Source: Gammaproteobacteria bacterium
GTDB taxonomy: Bacteria > Pseudomonadota > Gammaproteobacteria > UBA6429 > Thiohalophilaceae
Length of the DNA: 64,000 bases
Assembly: GCA_016125505.1 (NCBI GenBank)
Contig: WGLP01000007.1
Span: forward strand, 1-64,000
Reading direction: 5' to 3'
Shown here: positions 18,054-26,991 of the stretch, piece by piece
Layout of the letters: every line of letters begins with the position of its first letter
How positions within the stretch are numbered: the first letter of the stretch is position 1
The notes under the pieces: model-generated
What the model was told of the DNA's origin: nothing
Databases searched by the model: none
The model's input: only the letters and a program-made list of their open reading frames with translations
Program-made: the position numbers and the translations under genes

Positions 18054-19323
18054 CCAGCGCTTTCTGCTGGATCACCCGGCCATCGCCGGCAAGGCGATTG
18101 AGGATCTGCCACGCAGCGAGGTCGTTGCGATCCTGTCGGAGCAGCCGGTACATGTGCTCATTGCCTTGTGGCCGTATTTATTACCGACAACCGCAGATGA
18201 TCTTTTGCCGCAGCTCGATGTCACGACGTTGCGCAGTTTTTTATACGAACTGGATCCACCGGACTGCCTCAGCCTGCTTAATCGCTTGCCCGCAGAGGTC
18301 CGTGCCCGCTGTCTGTCCACGCTGCCTGCCACCTACCAGAAAGAACTTGAGATGCTGATGAGTTTTCCCGAGCACACCGCGGGACAGGTGATGGACACCA
18401 GGGTGCTGATGTTTCATCCTGATGACACCGTGGAAGAAGTGCTGCATGAGTTGCGCAAACGCAAAACGCCGGGATTACATCAGGTCGTGGTCGTGGACAC
18501 CCGGCAACATCTGCAGGGGCTGGTGGACATTCAGGACATTGCCGTATCCGAGGCGCACACCAGGCTGGCCGAGTTATACCGGCAGGTACGGCACACCATC
18601 TCGCCTTTCGACTCACGCGAAGAAGTGGCTGACTTGATGAAGCAATTCAATCTGGAGATGTTACCGGTGATCGACGTTAACGATCGCCTGCTGGGCGTTA
18701 TCCGCCATGCCGCCTTGATCAAGGTGCTGCAGGAAGAGGCCGCCAATGACATACAGACCATGGTGGGTGTAAGCCGGGATGAGCGCGCCCTCTCGTCAAG
18801 CCTGTTCTCGGTGCGCAAACGCCTGCCCTGGATGGAGATAAATCTGTTGACGGCATTTCTGGCTGCCGCCGTGGTCGGTCTGTTTGAGAATACCATTGCC
18901 AAGTTTACTGCGCTGGCGGTGCTGTTGCCGGTGGTTGCCGGACAATCCGGTAATGCCGGTGCCCAGGCGCAGGCCGTTACCATCCGCGGGCTTGCCTTGC
19001 GTGAGATTACGATCCGGAACTGGCTACGCATCATGTTCAAGGAAGTTAATGTCGGCCTGTTTAATGGCATTGCCATCGCGCTGACCACCGCGCTCGGCGT
19101 GTATATCTGGAGCCGGAGTTTTGGCCTGTCGCTGATAATCAGTATTGCCATGATCATCTCCATGGTGATCGCAGGGATCGCGGGTTCACTGATTCCGATT
19201 GTGCTGACCCGCTTCGGTCAGGACCCGGCACAATCCTCCTCGATCATTCTGACCACGGTGACCGATGTTTCCGGGTTTATGTCCTTCCTGGGGATTGCGA
19301 CCTTGTTGTCGAGCCTGTTGTAA
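18019..19323 (+). CDS. mgtE: MgtE magnesium transporter
   Basis: A 434-residue magnesium channel/transporter of normal length. Domain order is an MgtE_N superhelix (residues 10-115), a CBS pair (about 120-245), a connecting helix, then five membrane helices from about residue 275. The pore-region signature VVAGQSGNAGAQAQAVTIRGLA and the terminal TDVSGFMSFLGIATLL are both present. AAGGAG precedes the ATG, which lies inside the upstream MgtE-N/CBS gene. Homodimeric inner-membrane protein; Mg2+ bound by the cytoplasmic domains closes the pore. Confidence 0.93.
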   Translation: MNTSPDTIAALNQRFLLDHPAIAGKAIEDLPRSEVVAILSEQPVHVLIALWPYLLPTTADDLLPQLDVTTLRSFLYELDPPDCLSLLNRLPAEVRARCLSTLPATYQKELEMLMSFPEHTAGQVMDTRVLMFHPDDTVEEVLHELRKRKTPGLHQVVVVDTRQHLQGLVDIQDIAVSEAHTRLAELYRQVRHTISPFDSREEVADLMKQFNLEMLPVIDVNDRLLGVIRHAALIKVLQEEAANDIQTMVGVSRDERALSSSLFSVRKRLPWMEINLLTAFLAAAVVGLFENTIAKFTALAVLLPVVAGQSGNAGAQAQAVTIRGLALREITIRNWLRIMFKEVNVGLFNGIAIALTTALGVYIWSRSFGLSLIISIAMIISMVIAGIAGSLIPIVLTRFGQDPAQSSSIILTTVTDVSGFMSFLGIATLLSSLL

Positions 19324-19362
19324 TGCCGTGAACTAGGTGGTCGCGTTTCAAGTCTTCATACC

Positions 19363-20391
19363 ATGTCGGAGCCTCTCCTCATGCAGCTTCTCACCTGGCT
19401 TGGGATATTTTTCTGCGTCACCCAATCAGCCATGTTTTCCGGGCTGAATCTGGCATTGCTCAGTGTGAGCAGGATGCGTCTGGAGATCGAATCATCGGCG
19501 GGTAATCCATACGCCAGCAAGATCCTGAAGCTGCGCAAGGACAGCAATTTCCTGCTGACCACGGTCCTGTGGGGCAATGTTGCGATAAACGTCTTGCTGA
19601 CGCTGTTGGCGGATTCTGTTCTGGCTGGCGTGACCGCCTTCTTTTTTTCAACGGTCGTCATTACCTTTCTGGGCGAGATTACCCCGCAGGCCTATTTCTC
19701 GCGGCATGCCCTGTACATGGGAGGGCTACTGGCCCCCTTATTACGCATCTATCAATACCTGCTATACCCCGTGGCCAAACCCACAGCCATGCTGCTTGAC
19801 CTGTGGCTGGGTAAGGAGTCGATTCACTACTATGCGGAAAGCGATCTGCGTACCTTGTTGAAGAAACATATTGCCGCCAGCAACACCGATATCGATCGCC
19901 TGGAGGGAATCGGTGCGCTTAACTTTCTGGCAATGGATGACATCATTGTCTCACAGCTAGGCGAAGTGCTGGATCCGCAAAGTATTGTTCCGTGTCAATT
20001 CGAGGACGAGGGTCTGTTGTTACAGAAGGTGCGATGGGACAGTCACGATCCGTTCCTGCTGCAGATAAATGCATCGGGGAAAAAATGGGTGGTGTTAACG
20101 GATGCGCAGGACGAGCCACGGTGGGTAATGAACGCGAATGCCTTCTTGCGCGCAGCCTGTTACGAGTCGAGACCGATAGCCTTTGCCGCCTATTGCCATA
20201 GTCCGATCATCGTGCGTGATACCAATACCCTGCTCGGCAGTGTGCTGTCACAGTTGAAGGTGAACCCTCGCGATAAAAAGGATGAAGTCATCGACAACGA
20301 TCTGATCCTGGTCTGGTCAGACGATGATAAGCGCATTATCACGGGCGCCGATCTCCTGGGTCGCCTGATGCACGGTATCGCCCAGCGTTAG
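19363..20391 (+). CDS. DUF21 (CNNM/CorC-type) membrane protein
   Basis: A 342-residue protein with an N-terminal DUF21 transmembrane domain of about four helices (residues 8-150). It carries the family features MFSGLNLALLSVSRMRLE and FLGEITPQAYFSRHA. The cytoplasmic part (residues 165-335) resembles a poorly conserved CBS pair. CNNM/CorC proteins take part in Mg2+ and Co2+ efflux or homeostasis. It follows mgtE by 39 bases on the same strand, supporting a shared divalent-cation role. The usual C-terminal CorC_HlyC domain is absent. Confidence 0.8.
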   Translation: MSEPLLMQLLTWLGIFFCVTQSAMFSGLNLALLSVSRMRLEIESSAGNPYASKILKLRKDSNFLLTTVLWGNVAINVLLTLLADSVLAGVTAFFFSTVVITFLGEITPQAYFSRHALYMGGLLAPLLRIYQYLLYPVAKPTAMLLDLWLGKESIHYYAESDLRTLLKKHIAASNTDIDRLEGIGALNFLAMDDIIVSQLGEVLDPQSIVPCQFEDEGLLLQKVRWDSHDPFLLQINASGKKWVVLTDAQDEPRWVMNANAFLRAACYESRPIAFAAYCHSPIIVRDTNTLLGSVLSQLKVNPRDKKDEVIDNDLILVWSDDDKRIITGADLLGRLMHGIAQR

Positions 20392-20482
20392 CGCCATCCG
20401 CATACGCAGCAAATTGCGCAAAAACACGATAGACTAGGCGAAGCACAAAACCGAACCGAGCAGAACAGAACAGGGTGTCCCC

Positions 20483-20941
20483 ATGAGTGATGATCGATTG
20501 AAAGACATGAAACAGGTGATCCAGCGTGCCTACGATACGACAATCGATGTGATTGTCTATGGCCTCATCCTGCTGATGCTGGCGACCCTGGTTTTCGCTT
20601 TTATAGACGTGGTGGTCGACATCGTGCACCTGATTCCGAGCCTCTCGAAAATCAAAATCGACGATGGCGAGTTTCGTAACCTCGTGGTCAGCGTGCTGGA
20701 CGTGTTCGTGGTCATTGAACTGTTCAGTATCTTCATCAATTACGTCAAGATGCATCGCATCCGGTTGTCCCTGCTCATCGATGTGACCGCGGTTTTTATC
20801 CTGCGCGAGATGATTATCAAGATCTATGGCAAATCCGATTCCTCTACAGACGTGTTGGTGCTTGCCATCTTGCTGGTGGTGATGGTCATTACGCGCAGTA
20901 TCACGGGACGTTTCTCACCAAAGAGCGATCGGACATCTTAA
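20483..20941 (+). CDS. PsiE-family membrane protein
   Basis: A 152-residue protein with four hydrophobic segments (residues about 22-50, 70-90, 98-112 and 122-140). It has the PsiE-family pattern VLDVFVVIELFSIFINYVK. PsiE of E. coli is induced by phosphate starvation, but its function is unknown. No SD is strong; the ATG is preceded by GTGTCCCC. The stop codon touches the direct repeat derived from the neighbouring tRNA gene. Confidence 0.75.
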   Translation: MSDDRLKDMKQVIQRAYDTTIDVIVYGLILLMLATLVFAFIDVVVDIVHLIPSLSKIKIDDGEFRNLVVSVLDVFVVIELFSIFINYVKMHRIRLSLLIDVTAVFILREMIIKIYGKSDSSTDVLVLAILLVVMVITRSITGRFSPKSDRTS

Positions 20942-21139
20942 AGTTTGGTGCCCCCGCTAGGACTTGACGATTTTGTCTGGAACAAAATCGGACAACCAAA
21001 GGTTGCCCGCAGGGTGAAGGCCAGGGATGGCCTTCATCAACCGTAGGTGAAAGTCCGATCTGATTAAATGCAATGAATTAATTTTTAACTTTATAGCCGG
21101 AAAGAAGAATCGAAGTATGGTGCCCCCGCTAGGACTTGA
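20941..21139. repeat. Direct repeat of the tRNA-Ile2 3' end bounding a small element
   Basis: The 27 bases at 20941-20967 and at 21113-21139 are identical except for one position. The second copy lies in the 3' end of the tRNA gene: CCA, discriminator, acceptor strand and half of the T arm. The 145-base interior has no gene. It holds a perfect hairpin CGATTTTGT / ACAAAATCG (20968-20990) and another, GAAGGC-CATCCCTG-GCCTTC read on the minus strand (21016-21035). The arrangement is that of attachment-site duplication by a tRNA-targeting element, now reduced to a remnant. Confidence 0.75.
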
Positions 21140-21194
21140 ACCTAGGACCAATGGATTATGAGTCCACTGCTCTAACCAACTGAGCTACAGGGGC
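21118..21194 (-). tRNA. tRNA-Ile2 (anticodon CAT, lysidine-modified type)
   Basis: A 77-base cloverleaf on the minus strand with encoded CCA. The acceptor stem is GCCCCTG with CGGGGGC. The D arm is AGCTCAGTTGGTTAGAGC, the anticodon loop is CTCATAA, and the T arm contains GTTCAAGTCC. The CAT anticodon could mean methionine. The variable and T-arm sequence TTGGTC...GTTCAAGTCC matches the E. coli AUA-reading isoleucine tRNAs rather than elongator Met, so Ile2 (C34 converted to lysidine by TilS) is preferred. It lies downstream of rpoD in the same orientation. Confidence 0.85.
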
Positions 21195-21247
21195 ATTGAA
21201 GTTGAATAGGTGTAAACAGAAGAAATTATAACTTTTATAGTTTTGGG

Positions 21248-21276
21248 ATAAAACAAGGGCGCGAAACGCGCCCTTT
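21248..21276 (-). terminator. Rho-independent terminator after rpoD
   Basis: The stem AAGGGCGCG / CGCGCCCTT with a 3-base loop has T-rich sequence on both sides (TTGTTTTAT in the rpoD direction). It lies 12 bases after the rpoD stop and could work in both directions. Confidence 0.85.
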
Positions 21277-21287
21277 TATTTTGTGTA

Positions 21288-23156
21288 TCAGGTCGTCTGA
21301 TCCATATCCAGGAAGCTGCGCAGTGTCTCGGAGCGAGACGGGTGACGCAGTTTGCGCAGGGCCTTGGCTTCGATCTGACGAATACGCTCGCGTGTCACAT
21401 CGAACTGCTTGCCCACTTCTTCCAGGGTGTGGTCGGTATTCATGTCGATACCGAAACGCATGCGCAGGACCTTGGCTTCGCGTGCGGTCAGGCCCGCCAG
21501 GACAGTCTGGGTTGCTTCACGCAGACCGGAGGAGGTTGCGGAATCAATGGGCGATGCGGCGTTACTGTCTTCGATGAAATCACCCAGATGCGAATCTTCG
21601 TCGTCGCCGATCGGTGTCTCCATGGAGATCGGTTCCTTCGCAATCTTCAGCACCTTGCGGATCTTGTCTTCCGGCATTTCCATGCGTTCGGCCAGTTCTT
21701 CCGGTGTCGGTTCACGACCCATCTCCTGCAGCATCTGCCGTGAAATACGGTTCAGCTTGTTGATGGTTTCGATCATATGCACCGGGATACGAATCGTACG
21801 GGCCTGGTCCGCGATAGAACGCGTGATCGCCTGGCGAATCCACCAGGTGGCGTAGGTCGAAAACTTGTAACCGCGGCGGTATTCGAACTTGTCCACCGCC
21901 TTCATCAGACCGATGTTGCCTTCCTGAATCAGATCCAGGAATTGCAGGCCACGGTTGGTGTACTTCTTGGCAATGGAGATCACCAGGCGCAGGTTGGCCT
22001 CGACCATTTCCTTCTTGGCACGGCGCGCCTTGGCTTCGCCGATGGAAACCTTGCGGTTGATGTCCTTCAGTTCGGAAATGCGCATGCCGCATTCCTGTTC
22101 GATGGCGATCAGGCGTTGTTGCGCCTTTTCGATATCTTCCGCGTGCTGTTTCAGCACTTCGGCATAGGCCTTGCCGGCCTTCACATGCTGTTGCAGCCAC
22201 TTGGGATTGGTTTCGTTTTCCGGGAAGGTGGTCACGAATTCCTTGCGTGGCATGTGTGCCTGATTGACGCAGATATCCATGATCACGCGTTCGTGTTGAC
22301 GAATGCGATCCACCAGCTGGCGCATGTTGGTTTGCAGTTCATCCACCATGCGCGGAACCAGTTTGAGCTGCATGAATTCTTCAATCAGATCCGCATGCGC
22401 CTTTTCGCTCTTCTTGTCGTGTGCGCCATGTTTGCTGACGGCTGCGGCATACTTCTTGTGCAGCTTACGGATCTTGTCCATGCGCATACGTGTCTCTTCC
22501 GGGTCCGGACCGGTATCGACCGTTTCTTCGGAAGAATCGCCGTCACCGTCTTCTTCGTCATCGTCGTCAGTGCTGTCATCGGCGTTATTGGAGGCGAGCA
22601 CTTCCTCCGGCGACGGAATTTCCTCGGGCGCATTGGGATCGATGAAACCGCTGAGGACATCGCTCAGCTTGGCTTCACCGGTTTCGATCAAATCGTACTG
22701 ACGCAGCATCTCGGCAATGGTGGCCGGATAGCTGGCGAGGGATGACAGCATCTGGTTGAGGCCGTCTTCGATGCGCTTGGCGATCTCGATTTCACCGTCG
22801 CGGGTCAGCAATTCCACGGCACCCATCTCGCGCATGTACATGCGCACCGGGTCGGTGGTCCGGCCAAATTCGCTGTCGATGTTGACCAGGGCGGCGGCGG
22901 CCTCTTCTGCGGCGTCTTCATCCACGGAGGTGGCGTCGGCCATCAGCACGTTGTCGGTATCCGGTGCGGATTCATGCACGGCGATACCCATATCGTTGAT
23001 CATGGCAACGATGTCTTCGATTTGCTCCGGATCGACAATGTCGTTAGGCAGGTGGTCATTGACCTCGGCGTAGGTCAGGTAACCCTGCTCCTTTCCTTTA
23101 GCAATCAATAACTTAAGTTGTGACTGTTGCGTGCTTTGATTCATAGATGTACTCAA
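21288..23156 (-). CDS. rpoD: RNA polymerase sigma-70 factor RpoD
   Basis: A 622-residue primary sigma factor of usual gammaproteobacterial length. Region 1.1 is at the N-terminus ([24 protein letters not shown]). The acidic non-conserved insert holds [16 protein letters not shown]. Region 2 has [24 protein letters not shown] and [13 protein letters not shown]. Region 4 ends with the helix-turn-helix [20 protein letters not shown]. It directs RNA polymerase to -10/-35 promoters. It is the last gene of the rpsU-yqeY-dnaG-rpoD operon and is followed by a terminator. Confidence 0.98.
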   Translation of the reverse strand: MSTSMNQSTQQSQLKLLIAKGKEQGYLTYAEVNDHLPNDIVDPEQIEDIVAMINDMGIAVHESAPDTDNVLMADATSVDEDAAEEAAAALVNIDSEFGRTTDPVRMYMREMGAVELLTRDGEIEIAKRIEDGLNQMLSSLASYPATIAEMLRQYDLIETGEAKLSDVLSGFIDPNAPEEIPSPEEVLASNNADDSTDDDDEEDGDGDSSEETVDTGPDPEETRMRMDKIRKLHKKYAAAVSKHGAHDKKSEKAHADLIEEFMQLKLVPRMVDELQTNMRQLVDRIRQHERVIMDICVNQAHMPRKEFVTTFPENETNPKWLQQHVKAGKAYAEVLKQHAEDIEKAQQRLIAIEQECGMRISELKDINRKVSIGEAKARRAKKEMVEANLRLVISIAKKYTNRGLQFLDLIQEGNIGLMKAVDKFEYRRGYKFSTYATWWIRQAITRSIADQARTIRIPVHMIETINKLNRISRQMLQEMGREPTPEELAERMEMPEDKIRKVLKIAKEPISMETPIGDDEDSHLGDFIEDSNAASPIDSATSSGLREATQTVLAGLTAREAKVLRMRFGIDMNTDHTLEEVGKQFDVTRERIRQIEAKALRKLRHPSRSETLRSFLDMDQTT

Positions 23157-23249
23157 ATTTCTCTCGTCTGTAGCTAAGACAATTTTACCGGCGGAAAAAT
23201 CGCTGGATTCTATACGATCCGCCGACTTATTTCATTAGCGGCACACAAA

Positions 23250-25037
23250 TCAGGCTGGGTCAGTGGCGCGTGGGCGGCGTAACAAAACCTGCAATTCGGT
23301 CTTCTCATCGGGGCTTAAACCGCCCTGAGTCGACTTGGCCAACAGGGTTTTCGTTCGGGAATCGCGATGTTGCTCTTCAAGCCGCGCCAGTGCGCCAAGG
23401 AACTCGAGTCGGAGAGAGTCGAAATCGTCAAGGGAGGGTTGCCAGGTTGCCAATTTCTCCAGTTGCTTCCCTTCTACCGTATCACGCCAGCGTTCGAGTA
23501 GTGCCGCAGTAGTAAGATTAGGGTTAGATCGCAAAGTTTCAAGGAGATCAACCAATAAGCCTATCCCGGGCTGTTCGATTTGCGACAGGGACTGCGGATC
23601 TTTCACCGCCTCGGCCAGCTTGGGCTGATAGAGTAAACAACGCAGGGCGGTGCGCACCAGTGACGGGGTCTCCCGTTGCGGGTGTCGGGGTGGGTGCGCC
23701 TGGGTAGCCATCGGGCCTGCGGCCGGGCTGGCCGAGGTGCTGGCCAGGCCCAGGAGGTTGCGCACGGCCGGTTCCGCCTGTTTGATGTGGCTGGCCAGTT
23801 CGCGCACGATCAGCGCGCGATAGGTCTCATCCTGCAGGACCTGCAGTAAGGGTTTGGCCTTTTCGATCAGGGTGCGGTGGGCGTCCAGGTCATGGCGATC
23901 GATGCCCTCGCGCAGGTGATTGAGGAAAAACGCCGACAACGACAGGGCCTTGGTAATCTCCTGCTCGAATGCCGCCTTGCCGATTTTGCGCACCAGGGTA
24001 TCCGGGTCTTCACCGTCGGGCAGGAACATGAAGCGCACGGTATGCGTCCCACTGAGGACCGGCAGGGCGCTCTCCAATGCCCGCCAGGCGGCCTCGCGTC
24101 CGGCCCGGTCGCCGTCGAAGCAGAAGACCACCTCATTGGCCAGACGAAACAGTTTCTGGACGTGCTCGGCGGTGGTGGCCGTGCCCAGGGTCGCGACCGC
24201 ATAGTCGATGCCCTGCTGGGCCAGGGCGATGACGTCTATATAGCCCTCCACCACCAGCAGCCGGTCGATATGGCGCAGGGCCTGGCGCACCTCGTACAGG
24301 CCGTACAACTCCTGGCCCTTGTGGAACAATGGGGTTTCCGGCGAATTCAGATACTTCGGGGCATCATCGGGATTGATCACCCGCCCGCCGAAGCCGATCA
24401 CCCGGCCACGGCTATCGCGGATGGGGAACATCACCCGTTGGCGGAAGCGGTCATAGGTCTCGCCGTTGTCCTTGCGGATGAGCATGCCCAGGCTCACCAG
24501 GGCATTGGCGCTGCCCGGGCCGAATACCCGTAGCAGGTTGTTGCCGGTCGGCGCATAACCGAGGTTATAGCGCGCAGCAATCTCGCCGCTCAGGCCACGA
24601 CCTTTCAGATAATCCACCGCCACCCTGGCCTGGGCGTGTTGGCGCAATTGCTGGCGAAAAAACCGATCGCACTGGCTCATTAAATCGTATTGATTAAGCT
24701 TGGCCTGCTGTTGCTGCGGATTAGGCCGTTGTCCCTGCTCGTAAGGGACCGTGACCCCGGCCTGTCGCGCGAGCTCCTCGATTGCCTCGACGAAATCGAG
24801 ATGGTCGTACTCCATCACAAAGCCGATGGCGGTGCCGTGCGCGCCGCAACCGAAACAGTGATAAAACTGCTTGGTCGGACTGACCTTAAACGACGGTGTC
24901 TTCTCGCCGTGGAACGGACAACAGGCCTCGTATTCACGGCCGGACTTCTTCAATGGCACCCGCGCATCGATCACCTCGACGATGTCGACGCGACTCAATA
25001 GCTCATCGATAAATGCGGGGGGGATGCGGCCAGCCAT
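23250..25037 (-). CDS. dnaG: DNA primase
   Basis: A 595-residue primase that synthesises RNA primers at the replication fork. The CHC2 zinc-binding domain has Cys40, His43, Cys61 and Cys64 (CCPFHGEKTPSF and YHCFGCGAHG). The TOPRIM catalytic core follows with VVEGYIDVIALAQQG and CFDGDRAGREAAWRA. The C-terminal 170 residues form the DnaB-helicase-binding domain, with an Ala/Pro-rich linker near residue 430. It lies 93 bases upstream of rpoD in the classical order. A possible attenuating terminator lies between it and yqeY. Confidence 0.97.
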   Translation of the reverse strand: MAGRIPPAFIDELLSRVDIVEVIDARVPLKKSGREYEACCPFHGEKTPSFKVSPTKQFYHCFGCGAHGTAIGFVMEYDHLDFVEAIEELARQAGVTVPYEQGQRPNPQQQQAKLNQYDLMSQCDRFFRQQLRQHAQARVAVDYLKGRGLSGEIAARYNLGYAPTGNNLLRVFGPGSANALVSLGMLIRKDNGETYDRFRQRVMFPIRDSRGRVIGFGGRVINPDDAPKYLNSPETPLFHKGQELYGLYEVRQALRHIDRLLVVEGYIDVIALAQQGIDYAVATLGTATTAEHVQKLFRLANEVVFCFDGDRAGREAAWRALESALPVLSGTHTVRFMFLPDGEDPDTLVRKIGKAAFEQEITKALSLSAFFLNHLREGIDRHDLDAHRTLIEKAKPLLQVLQDETYRALIVRELASHIKQAEPAVRNLLGLASTSASPAAGPMATQAHPPRHPQRETPSLVRTALRCLLYQPKLAEAVKDPQSLSQIEQPGIGLLVDLLETLRSNPNLTTAALLERWRDTVEGKQLEKLATWQPSLDDFDSLRLEFLGALARLEEQHRDSRTKTLLAKSTQGGLSPDEKTELQVLLRRPRATDPA

Positions 25038-25114
25038 GGGGGTAATTGTACGTTATTGTTAAAAGGATTTTTTCGCACCCGCTCTGGAGGCGAGATACTT
25101 TCTTTCGGATAGGC

Positions 25115-25144
25115 AAAAACAAAGCGATTCGCCTCAGCGAAGCG
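25115..25144 (-). terminator. Possible terminator between yqeY and dnaG
   Basis: On the minus strand CGCTTCGC and GCGAATCG pair with one mismatch around a 4-base loop and are followed by CTTTGTTTTT. It would let rpsU and yqeY be expressed more strongly than dnaG-rpoD, like the internal terminator known between rpsU and dnaG in E. coli. Confidence 0.5.
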
Positions 25145-25173
25145 AAAACTTCTTTAAAAAATTAAATTAAAAA

Positions 25174-25626
25174 TCAGGAGAGTTTAGCTTTGACGATCTT
25201 ACTTACCAACCCCATGACCGCCTTACCCGCCACCAGCGGTTTCACTGCCGCCATGAGCTTGCCCATGTCTTTCATCCCGGCGGCGCCGGTGTCGGCGATG
25301 GCCTTGCTGATCACGGCCTCGAGCTCGGCCTCGGACATTTGTTCCGGCAGGTAGGTCTGGATCAGATCGAGTTCGACCTGTTCCTTGCCGGCGAGGTCGT
25401 CGCGGCCGGCCTGGGTGTATTGGCTGATGGAGTCCTTGCGTTGCTTGACCATCTTTTCCAGGACGGCAATCACCGCGGCATCGTCCATCTCGATGCGCTC
25501 ATCCACTTCCTTTTGTTTGATGGCGGCGGTGATGAGGCGTAGTGTGCCCAGACGGTCCTTGTCCTTGCTGCGCATGGCATCCTTCACGTCGTCCTGAATA
25601 CGGGTTTTCAGGGTCGAGTCGGCCAT
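25174..25626 (-). CDS. yqeY: GatB/YqeY domain protein
   Basis: A 150-residue YqeY protein: LKTRIQDDVKDAMRSKDKDRLGTLRLI at the N-terminus and the tail domain (YLPEQMSEAELEAVISKAI, GKLMAAVKPLVAGKAVMGLV) shared with GatB amidotransferase subunits. The exact role is unclear; a link to tRNA or amidotransferase function is assumed from homology. It sits 12 bases after rpsU, between rpsU and dnaG, an arrangement common in non-enteric gammaproteobacteria. Confidence 0.93.
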   Translation of the reverse strand: MADSTLKTRIQDDVKDAMRSKDKDRLGTLRLITAAIKQKEVDERIEMDDAAVIAVLEKMVKQRKDSISQYTQAGRDDLAGKEQVELDLIQTYLPEQMSEAELEAVISKAIADTGAAGMKDMGKLMAAVKPLVAGKAVMGLVSKIVKAKLS

Positions 25627-25638
25627 GGCAGGAGGAAA

Positions 25639-25854
25639 TTAGAATTGACGAGGACGACGTGAACGATCGCGTGAAGACTTTTTGGCGTGGCGTTTTACCG
25701 CGGCGGCCAGTTTGCGCTTACGCACGGAGGTCGGTTTCTCGTAGAATTCACGGCGACGGACTTCGGAGAGGACACCGGCCTTTTCGCAGGAGCGCTTGAA
25801 GCGGCGCATCGCGATGTCAAACGGCTCGTTTTCTCTGACTTTCACAGAAGGCAT
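25639..25854 (-). CDS. rpsU: 30S ribosomal protein S21
   Basis: A 71-residue basic ribosomal protein starting [21 protein letters not shown], the usual S21 start. An in-frame ATA/ATC lead upstream is not used. The C-terminal half is very rich in Arg and Lys ([21 protein letters not shown]). S21 helps 30S subunits initiate translation. It is the first gene of the macromolecular synthesis operon and diverges from tsaD across 104 bases. Confidence 0.97.
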   Translation of the reverse strand: MPSVKVRENEPFDIAMRRFKRSCEKAGVLSEVRRREFYEKPTSVRKRKLAAAVKRHAKKSSRDRSRRPRQF

Positions 25855-25958
25855 AGCGTTAATCACTTCCTATCAGGTTTTGTGGTTCAAGGGCGCGCAA
25901 TTCTACTGATCTGCGCGGGTTTTTGCAAAGCAAAGCGGACAAATTATCGGACATATCC

Positions 25959-26975
25959 ATGCGAGTTTTAGGAATTGAGACCTCCTGCGACGAGACGGCC
26001 GTCGCCCTCTACGACAGCGACCACGGCCTGCTGGCGCACGAGGTTTATAGCCAGATAGCGCTGCATGCCGAGTTCGGCGGGGTGGTGCCGGAGCTGGCCT
26101 CACGCGACCATATCCGCAAGACCCTGCCCATGATTCGGGCGGTACTGGACCGGGCGAAGTGTGCGCTCACTGAGGTGGATGGCATTGCCTACACGGCGGG
26201 ACCGGGGCTCATGGGCGCCCTGTTAGTCGGGGTGGCCATTGGCCGCAGCCTGGCCTTTGCGCTGGATAAACCCGCCGTCGCGGTCCATCACATGGAGGGG
26301 CATCTGCTGGCACCGATGCTGGAGGCCTCACCGCCGAGCTTCCCCTTCGTGGCCTTGCTGGTCTCCGGTGGCCATACCCAGCTGGTGCGTGTCGACGGCA
26401 TCGGCCGTTATCAACTGCTGGGCGAATCGCTGGACGATGCCGCCGGTGAGGCCTTCGATAAGACCGCCAAGATGCTGGGCCTGCCCTATCCCGGCGGTCC
26501 GGCCCTGGCCAAGCTCGCGGAAGAGGGCAGTGCGGTGCGTTTTGATTTTCCCCGGCCCATGACCGACCGGCCGGGCCTGGATTTCAGTTTCAGTGGTCTG
26601 AAGACCTTCGCGCTCAATACCCTGCACAACGAAGGGCACGACCCGCAGACCAAGGCGGACATCGCGCGCGCCTTCGAGGATGCGGTGGTGGAGACGTTGT
26701 ACATCAAATGCCGGCGCGCCATGGAACAGACCGGCCTGAAAACCTTGATCATGGCCGGCGGTGTCAGTGCCAATAAACGCCTGCGCGCGCGCCTGGATGA
26801 GCTGGCGGCACATCGGGGTTATCAGGTGCGGTACCCGCGTCCGGATTTTTGTACCGACAATGCCGCGATGATCGCGTTCGCCGGTTGCCAACGCCTGCTC
26901 GCCGGCCAGCAGGAGAGCCTGGATTTTCGCGCACGGGCGCGCTGGTCGATGGAAGAACTGACGCCCGTGGCATAA
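25959..26975 (+). CDS. tsaD: tRNA threonylcarbamoyladenosine transferase TsaD
   Basis: A 338-residue protein of the Kae1/Qri7 family. The ATG at 25959 gives the canonical start [19 protein letters not shown]. The metal site HHMEGH is at residues 110-115. [10 protein letters not shown] and [10 protein letters not shown] mark the ATPase-like fold. With TsaB, TsaC and TsaE it forms t6A37 on ANN-decoding tRNAs. It is divergent from rpsU, the classical location. The stop codon is only 16 bases before the next start, so it may be cotranscribed with the thioredoxin-like membrane gene. Confidence 0.96.
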   Translation: MRVLGIETSCDETAVALYDSDHGLLAHEVYSQIALHAEFGGVVPELASRDHIRKTLPMIRAVLDRAKCALTEVDGIAYTAGPGLMGALLVGVAIGRSLAFALDKPAVAVHHMEGHLLAPMLEASPPSFPFVALLVSGGHTQLVRVDGIGRYQLLGESLDDAAGEAFDKTAKMLGLPYPGGPALAKLAEEGSAVRFDFPRPMTDRPGLDFSFSGLKTFALNTLHNEGHDPQTKADIARAFEDAVVETLYIKCRRAMEQTGLKTLIMAGGVSANKRLRARLDELAAHRGYQVRYPRPDFCTDNAAMIAFAGCQRLLAGQQESLDFRARARWSMEELTPVA

Positions 26976-26991
26976 GCGATTGCGCAGCCGT

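Noticed and set aside
21118..21194. Calling the CAT tRNA an elongator or initiator methionine tRNA
   Set aside because: The variable loop and T arm match the lysidine-type isoleucine tRNA pattern, and the first pair is G-C, unlike initiator tRNA.
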